Source: Thermococcus sp.
GTDB taxonomy: Archaea > Methanobacteriota_B > Thermococci > Thermococcales > Thermococcaceae
Length of the DNA: 5,633 nucleotides
Assembly: GCA_027001105.1 (NCBI GenBank)
Contig: JALTMZ010000196.1
Span: 1-5,633, forward strand
Direction of reading: 5' to 3'
Part shown: positions 1 to 5,105 of the stretch, in pieces
How positions within the stretch are numbered: the first letter of the stretch is position 1
Layout: each line of letters starts with the position of its first letter
The notes under the pieces: generated by a model
What the model saw: only the letters and a program-made list of their open reading frames with translations
The model's database searches: none
What the model was told of the DNA's origin: nothing
Position numbers and translations under genes: made by a program

Positions 1-1
1 T

Positions 2-271
2 GGGATTGTGATTGACTCTGAAAAATTGCCAATTAGAGGAGAAGTTTTTGAAGTGGCCGAGATTTTGGGGTTAGACCCCATTGAAATTGCTTTAGCGTCT
101 GGAGAGGAGTTTGAGCTCATCTTTACAATTCCTGAGGAGCACTTGAATAAGCTTGACTTTGATTTCACTGTGATTGGAAAGGTCGAGAAGGGAGAAGGGG
201 TTTATCTGAAGCGTGGGAATAAGCTGGAAAAAATGCCGATTTTGGGATGGGAGCATCTGGCGAAATCCTAA
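2..271 (+). CDS. thiL: Thiamine-monophosphate kinase, C-terminal part (5' end outside window)
   Basis: ThiL uses ATP to phosphorylate thiamine monophosphate to thiamine diphosphate, the last step of cofactor synthesis, in the cytosol. Only the last 89 codons are here. The reading frame is open from base 2 to the TAA at 269-271, so the gene begins upstream. The diagnostic stretch is ASGEEFELIFT (fragment residues 32-42). It matches the GGEDYELLFT-type motif near the start of the C-terminal PurM/AIR-synthase-like domain of ThiL. The ending GWEHLAKS matches the usual GYxHF-like end of the family. The full protein is usually about 300 residues, so roughly the first 210 are missing. The ATP- and substrate-binding residues lie mostly in that missing part and cannot be checked. 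A T-run 20 bases after the stop probably ends the transcript. Related PurM-fold enzymes (SelD, HypE) are less likely given the GEEFEL motif. Confidence 0.88.
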   Translation, partial: GIVIDSEKLPIRGEVFEVAEILGLDPIEIALASGEEFELIFTIPEEHLNKLDFDFTVIGKVEKGEGVYLKRGNKLEKMPILGWEHLAKS

Positions 272-290
272 TCATTACCCAAAATCCTTA

Positions 291-298
291 TCTTTTTT
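291..298 (+). terminator. T-run terminator after thiL
   Basis: TCTTTTTT lies 20 bases beyond the thiL stop codon. Archaeal RNA polymerase terminates on oligo-T tracts without needing a hairpin, and no clear stem precedes this one. It separates thiL from the toxin-antitoxin region. Confidence 0.5.
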
Positions 299-326
299 CA
301 CCCGTGTTATGAGTTACGGTGACAGG

Positions 327-541
327 ATGACCATTATTGCTCAACTAAAAAGAGATTTCAAAGATTCATGTCTTGGAATAGTACTTTATGGTTCCTATGC
401 TAAAGGAGCTCAAACAAAAAGAAGTGGTATTGATGCTTAATTAAGCCTATGAGAGGTAGTTTAGGCGAAAAATACGATGTAGACCACTTCAGTTTGATGG
501 CAGAATTTTCGCTATTTTTATCCTTTAAACCGAAAGTTTAA
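327..541 (+). pseudogene. Decayed minimal nucleotidyltransferase (MNT-type) with one-base frameshift
   Basis: The open part (ATG 327 to TAA 438-440) encodes a short protein containing LGIVLYGSYAKGAQTKRSG. This is the GSxxxG....SDxD signature of the DNA polymerase beta-type minimal nucleotidyltransferases, many of which are antitoxins or modifiers in HEPN/MNT pairs. The first catalytic aspartate of the SDxD motif is glycine here (GGT instead of GAT); the second is kept. The frame stops right after I-D-A. Adding one T inside GCTTAATT (435-442) would extend the frame as D-A-L-I-K-P-M and on to the TAA at 539-541, which joins the 449-541 reading frame. The joined product of about 70 residues is still shorter than normal members (about 100 or more), so 3' sequence may also be lost. 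GGTGA at 318-322 favours the ATG at 327 over the one at 309. No HEPN partner is seen. I infer an inactive remnant; a sequencing error at the T-run is the alternative explanation for the frameshift, but it does not explain the lost aspartate. Confidence 0.6.
435..446. repeat. Perfect 12-bp palindrome GCTTAATTAAGC
   Basis: GCTTAATTAAGC is a perfect inverted repeat without spacer, exactly at the point where the nucleotidyltransferase frame breaks. It contains that frame's premature stop codon. It could be chance, a scar of the deletion, or an operator-like site, though it sits about 90 bases upstream of the candidate vapBC promoter, which is far for a repressor site. Confidence 0.5.
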
Positions 542-549
542 ATTATAAT
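530..549 (+). promoter_or_regulatory. Candidate archaeal promoter (BRE + TATA) for the vapBC unit
   Basis: CCGAAAG (530-536) resembles a purine-rich BRE, and TTTAAATTATAAT (537-549) an archaeal TATA element. With a usual distance of about 25 bases from the TATA centre, transcription would start near 566-570. This leaves a very short leader containing GGGGAG before the antitoxin ATG at 578. The region is AT-rich throughout, so the match is suggestive only. Confidence 0.45.
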
Positions 550-577
550 TGTGGCGTACTTTGAAATGGGGAGCGTT

Positions 578-790
578 ATGAGTGAAATAGTTGAAGTGAT
601 TTACGAGAATGGCGTTTTAAAACCTCTAAAAAAGCTCCCATTTAGAGAGGGAGAAAGGTTAATCGTGGAGATCAAAAGGAGAGATAAAAAGAAACTCTTA
701 GATGAACTTGAGGGAAGCATAAAACTCAAAAAAAAGGTCAGACTTGAAGAAATTCTTGAGCTGGAGGATGAGTTATGGTTATCTACTTAG
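578..790 (+). CDS. vapB: AF2212-like (DUF104) antitoxin
   Basis: This is a 70-residue protein of the DUF104/AF2212-like family, small antitoxins of type II toxin-antitoxin pairs whose partner is a PIN-domain RNase. The N-terminal half reads [19 protein letters not shown], then [13 protein letters not shown]. This is the hallmark of the family: a short beta-rich domain with the pattern YENGVxKPL..L.EGxxL.V.I. The C-terminal half (about residues 36-70) is highly charged and probably helical. It should wrap around the toxin and block its active site. I chose the ATG at 578 because GGGGAG (568-573) lies four bases upstream and the family normally starts M-S-x-x-(I/V)-x-(V/A). In-frame GTG 551 and ATG 566 would only add atypical residues. 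The 3' end overlaps the toxin gene by 16 bases, the usual arrangement that couples translation of the two. The pair probably represses or tunes its own promoter, but no DNA-binding motif can be identified in this protein. Confidence 0.85.
   Translation: MSEIVEVIYENGVLKPLKKLPFREGERLIVEIKRRDKKKLLDELEGSIKLKKKVRLEEILELEDELWLST
763..768 (+). promoter_or_regulatory. Ribosome binding site of vapC inside the antitoxin gene
   Basis: GGAGGA lies six bases before the ATG at 775, within the last codons of the antitoxin. It fixes the toxin start and implies re-initiation by ribosomes finishing the antitoxin. Confidence 0.7.
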
Positions 791-1221
791 ATGCAAATGT
801 GATTGTCAGTTATCTGCTTTATACTGAGAAAACGAAGGAAGCTCGGAAAGTCCTTGAGCTGGAGGAAACATTTGCTACAACAATAAACACACTCGAGGAG
901 GCAATATTTGTCGGAATGAGGGTGATTTTTGAGGAATATTATGGGGATTACAAATTGAAAAAGTTCAAAAAAACACTGAAGCAAAACTTTGAAATTTATC
1001 AGCAGTATTTGGGCAATTTAAACCACTTAGTTTCTGAGCTTCCAATTGTTGTGTTGCCCGCTCCTTCTGATTTGACCTCATTAGTAAAGATTATGGAGAA
1101 ATATTCTCTCCTTCCGAACGATGCGTTGATTGTTTTAACATGTAAATCCCATGGAATTACCAAAATAGCGACTTTTGACTCTGATTTTAAAAATGTTGGT
1201 TTTCTTAAAAAACTTCCTTAG
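775..1221 (+). CDS. vapC: VapC-type PIN-domain ribonuclease toxin
   Basis: This is a 148-residue PIN-domain protein, a Mg2+-dependent ribonuclease expected to cleave tRNA, rRNA or mRNA when released from its antitoxin. The acidic residues of the active site are all visible: D6 in [14 protein letters not shown]41 or E42 in [13 protein letters not shown]116 in LLPNDALIV, and D135 in TFDSDF (D137 follows). The spacing of these four motifs and the length (usual 120-150) fit an intact toxin. The middle (about residues 50-85) is a charged helical insert, [15 protein letters not shown] and onwards, common in the longer archaeal PIN toxins. The gene overlaps the antitoxin gene by 16 bases. Its TAG (1219-1221) touches GGTGA, the ribosome binding site of amrS, so it could be co-transcribed with amrS. 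The target RNA cannot be told from the sequence. No truncation or missing catalytic residue is seen. Confidence 0.9.
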   Translation: MVIYLDANVIVSYLLYTEKTKEARKVLELEETFATTINTLEEAIFVGMRVIFEEYYGDYKLKKFKKTLKQNFEIYQQYLGNLNHLVSELPIVVLPAPSDLTSLVKIMEKYSLLPNDALIVLTCKSHGITKIATFDSDFKNVGFLKKLP

Positions 1222-1232
1222 TGGTGAGAATT

Positions 1233-2279
1233 ATGAGAGAGGCAATGTATTGGGAGCCTTTGGAGGATAATCGAGTGAGATGTCATTTATGTCCACTGAA
1301 CTGCATCATTGATGAAGGGAAAAGAGGTTCCTGTACGGTGATGAAGAACATAGGTGGAAGGCTCTATACATTAAACTATAGTATGGTTTCTTCAATGGCT
1401 GCTGATCCTGTTGAGAAAAAGCCCCTTTTCCACTTTTATCCCGGTTCGTGTGCTTTTTCGATAGGTACAGTGGGATGTAACATGCATTGTAAGCACTGTC
1501 AGAACTGGGAGATAAGCCAAGCCGATGAGAGATTTCCCTATCTCCAAAATGCCACGCCGGAGAGAATAGTAAGCTTGGCAAAACATTATGAATGTGAGAG
1601 CATAGCATACACTTACAACGAGCCGACAATATGGTATGAGTTCGTCCTTGATACGGCAAAGCTTGCCAAAAAAGCTGGACTGAACAATATTCTGGTCACC
1701 AACGGCTACATAAATGAGGAGCCTTTCCGTGAATTGGCGCCATATATAGATGCAATGAACATAGATATCAAAGCCTTTGATGACAAATTCTACATGAAAA
1801 TAGCGAGTGTGCCGAGTGGAGAGCCGAGCAGGAGAATAGCTAAGATAGCAAAGAAGGAATTTGGGATTCATGTTGAGCTGACTTATCTCATAATTCCCAC
1901 GCTTAATGACAAAGAGGATGAAATTCGAGCATTTGCAAGGTGGGTTGTTGAAGAGATAGGGGACGATACCCCTGTGCACTTCTCACGATTTTTTCCTCAC
2001 TACAAGCTTCTAAATTTACCCCCCACTCCAATCAAGACCATTGAAATGGCATATAAAGTTGCAAAAGAAGAGGGATTAAAGTTCGTCTATGTGGGCAATA
2101 TACCAGGACATCCTGGAGAGCACACATACTGTCCAAAATGTGGAAAACCTTTAATAGTGAGATGGGGCTTTACAATTGAAGAGTATCATATTGAGAATGG
2201 AAGATGTGAATACTGTGGTGAACCAATTCCAATAATTGGAGAATATAAAAAAAGACATTATAGAGGAATGTGGTGGTAA
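1233..2279 (+). CDS. amrS: AmmeMemoRadiSam system radical SAM enzyme (AmrS), COG1180/PflA-like
   Basis: This is a 348-residue radical SAM protein of the group found with Memo and AMMECR1 homologues (the AmmeMemoRadiSam system). Its reaction is not established; relatives in COG1180 activate glycyl-radical enzymes. Domains in order: an N-terminal cysteine motif CHLCPLNC (C17, C20, C24) with C34 nearby, typical of the group and likely to hold a metal; the 4Fe-4S/SAM motif GCNMHCKHCQNW (C82, C86, C89); YTYNEP (126-131) where PflA-type enzymes have their SAM-binding GGEP-like loop; VTNGY (155-159); and a C-terminal rubredoxin-like knuckle with CPKC (300-303) and CEYC (325-328). All key cysteines are present and the length is normal. 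I chose ATG 1233 because GGTGA (1223-1227) lies five bases upstream and the family starts M-R-E-A-M-Y-W. GTG 1221 would overlap the vapC stop codon. TTTTAAAAA at 1185-1193 might give an extra promoter inside vapC. Memo and AMMECR1 are not in the window. The protein should be cytosolic and oxygen-sensitive. Confidence 0.9.
   Translation: MREAMYWEPLEDNRVRCHLCPLNCIIDEGKRGSCTVMKNIGGRLYTLNYSMVSSMAADPVEKKPLFHFYPGSCAFSIGTVGCNMHCKHCQNWEISQADERFPYLQNATPERIVSLAKHYECESIAYTYNEPTIWYEFVLDTAKLAKKAGLNNILVTNGYINEEPFRELAPYIDAMNIDIKAFDDKFYMKIASVPSGEPSRRIAKIAKKEFGIHVELTYLIIPTLNDKEDEIRAFARWVVEEIGDDTPVHFSRFFPHYKLLNLPPTPIKTIEMAYKVAKEEGLKFVYVGNIPGHPGEHTYCPKCGKPLIVRWGFTIEEYHIENGRCEYCGEPIPIIGEYKKRHYRGMWW
2263..2277 (+). 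promoter_or_regulatory. Ribosome binding region and alternative starts at the amrS / duplicated-protein junction
   Basis: GAGG at 2263-2266 lies three bases before GTG 2270 and six before GTG 2273. GGTGGT (2272-2277) lies four bases before TTG 2282. All three starts are in frame. Spacing favours GTG 2273, giving M-V-K-L-A-N-I-G. Any of these choices couples translation to the end of amrS (stop 2277-2279). Confidence 0.5.
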
Positions 2280-3112
2280 AATTGGCAAATATTGGTGTAA
2301 TTTTTTATATTGAAGGGCTTGGAAACGACAGGAAAGCTTTAGAAAGAGCTATAGAACAAGTTGTTAAAGAGCTTAAGGAAGAAACTGCTATAGACGTTAA
2401 ACGGGTTAACACTGAGGATATTATAGAGAATCAAGAGGAAGGAGAACTGCTTAAATACTCAGCTATGATAGAAGCTGAGCTTGAGGGTTCCTTTAGTGAA
2501 ATTGTAAGAGCTACGTTAAAGTATTCTCCTGTTGTGGTTGAGGTGCTAAAACCCGGAAGATTAGAGATCACGGCCAAAGAACTGATGAAAATTTTAGGGG
2601 ATGTGTCTCTGTTTATGGGGAAATTAATGGATCAGTTTGGCGGTTTAGCTGCATATCCTCCACTTGACCAGCTCCCTAAACCGAAGATTGGCTATACTGA
2701 GGATGAGATTGAAGAGTTCATAGTTGATGAGAGGAACATCAGGTATCAGTTTGTAATTGAGACCTACGGAAAAGACAAGGAGACAATAGAAGAGACCATA
2801 ATGAAGGCATTCTACCTTGAGGGATGCAAGATCAACAAGTTTGTTGTCCAAGTGCAGGAGGAAAGGGAAGACAAGGTTTATGCATTAGTGGCAGCTGAAC
2901 TGCTCTCTTCATTTGAAACCCTCATGCAGCTTACAGCAAAGTATGCTCCAGTTGCAATTTCAATTCTTGAGCCAGAGATTATTGACGTGACCGCATCAGA
3001 ACTTCAAAATGTGCTGACCGATTTGGCTGGATTCGTACATGAGCTCGTCCATAGACCTTTGAAGAAGAGGCTTATTGAGCATGACACAATAAAGTTTGAA
3101 ATTTCCAAATAG
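2273..3112 (+). CDS. Unrecognised protein with two tandem copies of a ~110-residue domain
   Basis: I do not recognise this family by function. The 279-residue protein is acidic and soluble-looking, with no signal peptide, membrane segment, cysteine cluster or nucleotide-binding motif. It consists of two copies of one domain. Copy 1 is about residues 7-119 and copy 2 about 156-259, joined by an acidic, proline-containing linker (PPLDQLPKPKIGYTEDE). Matching segments are FYIEGLGNDRKALERAI with FVIETYGKDKETIEETI, and TLKYSPVVVEVLKP with TAKYAPVAISILEP. A third pair is LEITAKELMKILGDV with IDVTASELQNVLTDL. Each copy therefore reads as strand, helix, strand, helix, strand (SPVVVEVL / APVAISIL), then an (I/V)TA.EL helix. 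Its start overlaps the end of amrS, so the two are probably co-translated, which suggests a shared task. A T-rich tract downstream ends the transcript. GTG 2273 is my preferred start; GTG 2270 is also possible. The coding call is secure, the role is unknown. Confidence 0.85.
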   Translation: MVKLANIGVIFYIEGLGNDRKALERAIEQVVKELKEETAIDVKRVNTEDIIENQEEGELLKYSAMIEAELEGSFSEIVRATLKYSPVVVEVLKPGRLEITAKELMKILGDVSLFMGKLMDQFGGLAAYPPLDQLPKPKIGYTEDEIEEFIVDERNIRYQFVIETYGKDKETIEETIMKAFYLEGCKINKFVVQVQEEREDKVYALVAAELLSSFETLMQLTAKYAPVAISILEPEIIDVTASELQNVLTDLAGFVHELVHRPLKKRLIEHDTIKFEISK

Positions 3113-3187
3113 TCCCGAGTTAGTGCCCCGTAGTATAGACAGATATTATCGGCAAAAGGCGAAGGCATTGTAGGCATTTAGTAAAGC

Positions 3188-3201
3188 TTCTTTTAATTTT
3201 T
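3188..3201 (+). terminator. T-rich terminator after the duplicated-domain gene
   Basis: TTCTTTTAATTTTT begins 75 bases after the stop codon at 3112, without a preceding stem. It would separate the amrS transcript from the strongly expressed S-layer unit. The rest of the 3113-3240 stretch holds no reading frame or RNA gene that I can support. Confidence 0.45.
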
Positions 3202-3245
3202 ACGGCAATTAGCGAGCTTATTTAATCGTTAGAAAGGGTCTGAAA

Positions 3246-3261
3246 GCGAAAAGTATATATA
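3246..3261 (+). promoter_or_regulatory. Strong BRE/TATA promoter of the S-layer gene
   Basis: GCGAAAA (3246-3252) is a good purine-rich BRE, directly followed by the TATA element GTATATATA (3253-3261). Transcription should start about 25 bases on, near G3285/A3286, giving a leader of roughly 58 bases. This is the best promoter in the window and fits the very high expression of archaeal S-layer proteins. AGCGAG + TTATTTAA at 3211-3225 is a weaker second candidate 35 bases upstream. Confidence 0.85.
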
Positions 3262-3304
3262 CCCCAAGTTTATAGTTAGGTATTGACAACACATTAGAAA
3301 ACAC

Positions 3305-3325
3305 TTTAGGGCTCTATGCCCAAAA
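3305..3325 (+). promoter_or_regulatory. Small hairpin in the S-layer mRNA leader
   Basis: TTTAGGGC (3305-3312) can pair with GCCCAAAA (3318-3325) around the loop TCTAT, with one A-A mismatch. The stem ends four bases before the ribosome binding site GGAGGTG (3330-3336). It leaves that site free, so a stabilising or spacing role is more likely than occlusion. At high growth temperature a four-GC-pair stem would be weak unless helped by a protein. Confidence 0.4.
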
Positions 3326-3329
3326 CTAT

Positions 3330-3336
3330 GGAGGTG
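3330..3336 (+). promoter_or_regulatory. Ribosome binding site of the S-layer gene
   Basis: GGAGGTG is a near-perfect complement of the 3' end of archaeal 16S rRNA, with seven bases to the ATG at 3344. It fixes the start and fits very strong translation. Confidence 0.85.
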
Positions 3337-3343
3337 TTGCGAA

Positions 3344-5062
3344 ATGAAAGTTAGAAAGATTGCGGCCCTGGCAGTTGGTGCCGCAATGGTTGGAGCAACC
3401 ATGGGCTTTGCAAGTGCTCAAGCAAATCTTCCAGGGAAGGACTTCTTCGTTAAGGATGGACAGCCAAAAGTTAAAATCGTCGTCGGCAGCCAAGCCGCTG
3501 CAATGGACGTTGCAAGTGCAGCTGACATTGCCGTTGCATTAGGAAGCCTTCTCTACACTGAGAAGGAAGCAGAGGCAGCTGGTGTCAGTGTCGTCGTTAA
3601 GAAAGACCTCACTCCTGACTACACATACTACATCCCAGTTTTCAGCAACTACTATGAAGACACCGGTACCAACCCAAGTGCAACCGCATGGGATCAGCTA
3701 ACAGACAACTGGTGGAACGGAAGTGCTTACAACGGCTCTTACGCAAACTGGACATCATGGACACCAAAGTTTGTTGATGAAGTTGAGAACATGGATGCAA
3801 TAAACGGCGACTACCAAGTTGATTGGGACTTCACAATCAGCAACATTGAACTCAGTGACCCAGAGCAAAACACAATCGTATATGTTCCAAGGAGCGCTGA
3901 TCTGACAATCCCAGCAGGTGATTTCACAGTCCTGCTTAACTACACAATTGCAAACTGGACATACAGTGCAACTGAGCCAGACAGCATTTGGGGTACCCTC
4001 AACCCATCAACAGTTTACGATGAGGTTCACGACGATGACAACCCAGGAGGATACACATTCTCAGGCTACATCTATGATGGTGTTGGCGCAGGCGATACAT
4101 TCACAGTACTTGGAAACACCTACTACATCTTGGACGTACTGACAGATGGTATTAAGTACGGTCACGACCACGGACAGGTATGGTTCCACGTTGGTGATGT
4201 TAAGGAGTTTGACGGCTACAAGATAAGAGCCGTTGACATCAGCGTCAGCCCAAGCAATAAGGCACTCTTTGAAGTTACAGCTCCAGATGGAAGAAGCGAC
4301 CTTGTTATTATAAGCACAGATGAGGGAGACGTAGACATCAGCACAAAGTCAGACAAGTTCAACCCAGGAGAGGTTGTCCTTAAGCTCGACGACACATTCG
4401 TTGGTATCGATGGCAACTTAATTGCTCAGCTTGAAGTTAGGACAAACGTTGTCGAAGTTCACACTGGCGATGAGCTTGTTTCAGGATGGGTAGTCAACTT
4501 CACCATCGAAAACAGCAAGGTTAAGTGGCTCACACTCACAAACGCCAACGATCTCTCAGGATCAACACTTGACATCCTTGGTAAATATAAGATGTACTAT
4601 GAAGTTGACAGCAATACCTTAGAGACAGACGACACAACATACTACGCTGCCAAGGCATACATAGTGGTTAAGCCATCAGAGCCAATCATCCAGACCGAGG
4701 AGCTCAAAGTCGGTGACGAAGTAAGCGACACCGGATGGGTTGTTGACCAGATCAAGGGCGGCACATACACCGAAGTCACAGTTATGCACCCAACAGAGCC
4801 AATCACATACCTTGACACTGAAATTGACCCAGAGAACATCGACAGCAACCTCATCCTTGTCGGTGGACCAGTTGCAAACGCCGTCACCAAGTACCTTGTT
4901 GACAACGGCTACAGCACAGTCGACTGGTACAACAGTGCTGGTGACATCGAGTACATCGAGGACTACAACGGATTCGGAATCCTCATCGTTGCAGGTAAGG
5001 ACAGGTACGCCACAAGAGAAGCAGCCAAGCAGCTCATGGAGTACCTTGCAAACCTTGGTTGA
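3344..5062 (+). CDS. Major S-layer protein precursor (S_layer_N / S_layer_C type)
   Basis: This 572-residue exported protein forms the paracrystalline surface coat outside the cell membrane. Residues 1-25 are a classic Sec signal peptide: K/R at the start (MKVRK), a hydrophobic AALAVGAAMVGATMGF stretch, and cleavage likely after A-S-A. The segment after cleavage, KIVVGSQAAAMDVASAAD (44-61), is typical of the N-terminal domain of Thermococcus and Methanococcus S-layer proteins. The end (about 500-572) is the matching C-terminal domain, with NLILVGGPVANAVTKYL and IVAGKDRYATREAAKQL. The long middle (about 90-495) is rich in Asp, Thr, Tyr and Trp and probably beta-sandwich. Six N-glycosylation sequons are visible: N125, N130, N135, N199, N204 and N385. 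There is no C-terminal membrane helix or lipobox, so anchoring needs a partner or the N/C domain. The gene has its own strong promoter and a leader of about 58 bases. Its codons favour C-ending forms more than the neighbours do, as expected for a very abundant protein. Confidence 0.92.
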   Translation: MKVRKIAALAVGAAMVGATMGFASAQANLPGKDFFVKDGQPKVKIVVGSQAAAMDVASAADIAVALGSLLYTEKEAEAAGVSVVVKKDLTPDYTYYIPVFSNYYEDTGTNPSATAWDQLTDNWWNGSAYNGSYANWTSWTPKFVDEVENMDAINGDYQVDWDFTISNIELSDPEQNTIVYVPRSADLTIPAGDFTVLLNYTIANWTYSATEPDSIWGTLNPSTVYDEVHDDDNPGGYTFSGYIYDGVGAGDTFTVLGNTYYILDVLTDGIKYGHDHGQVWFHVGDVKEFDGYKIRAVDISVSPSNKALFEVTAPDGRSDLVIISTDEGDVDISTKSDKFNPGEVVLKLDDTFVGIDGNLIAQLEVRTNVVEVHTGDELVSGWVVNFTIENSKVKWLTLTNANDLSGSTLDILGKYKMYYEVDSNTLETDDTTYYAAKAYIVVKPSEPIIQTEELKVGDEVSDTGWVVDQIKGGTYTEVTVMHPTEPITYLDTEIDPENIDSNLILVGGPVANAVTKYLVDNGYSTVDWYNSAGDIEYIEDYNGFGILIVAGKDRYATREAAKQLMEYLANLG

Positions 5063-5090
5063 TTTCTTTTCTCTCTTTTAATTAACTTTT
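5063..5090 (+). terminator. T-rich terminator between the S-layer gene and the next gene
   Basis: Directly after the TGA at 5060-5062, the strand carries TTTCTTTTCTCTCTTTTA and then ATTAACTTTT. Such pyrimidine tracts terminate archaeal transcription. Only 43 bases separate the two genes and no good TATA element is seen, so the downstream gene probably depends on read-through past this partial terminator. Confidence 0.6.
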
Positions 5091-5092
5091 CT

Positions 5093-5098
5093 GGAGGT
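5093..5098 (+). promoter_or_regulatory. Ribosome binding site deciding a TTG start
   Basis: GGAGGT lies seven bases before TTG 5106. There is no ATG or GTG upstream in this frame within the spacer, and the residues after TTG form a signal/anchor sequence at once. The rare TTG start is therefore well supported and may lower the yield of this protein relative to the S-layer protein. Confidence 0.7.
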
Positions 5099-5105
5099 TT
5101 CTGGA

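Noticed and set aside
1221..1232. Upstream GTG start for amrS at 1221
   Set aside because: It overlaps the vapC stop codon and lacks its own ribosome binding site. GGTGA is correctly spaced for ATG 1233, and the family begins M-R-E-A-M-Y-W.
1338..1405. Possible C/D-box sRNA (GTGATGA ... CTGA)
   Set aside because: It lies within the conserved amrS coding region and no terminal stem or D'/C' boxes fit. Such short boxes are expected by chance.
1392..1979. Long open frame on the minus strand (195 codons), with a second at 1306-1659
   Set aside because: Both lie wholly inside amrS, whose product has all family motifs. Their products show no recognisable domain, and no ribosome binding site supports them.
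3125..3138. GCCCCGTAGTATAG, which resembles the 5' end of an archaeal tRNA
   Set aside because: No anticodon arm, no GTTC T-loop and no matching acceptor 3' strand follow in the expected range.
4740..5081. Plus-strand frame of 113 codons overlapping the S-layer 3' end
   Set aside because: The product is a low-complexity Ser/Thr/Gln sequence arising from out-of-frame reading of the C-rich S-layer codons. It has no start signal of its own.
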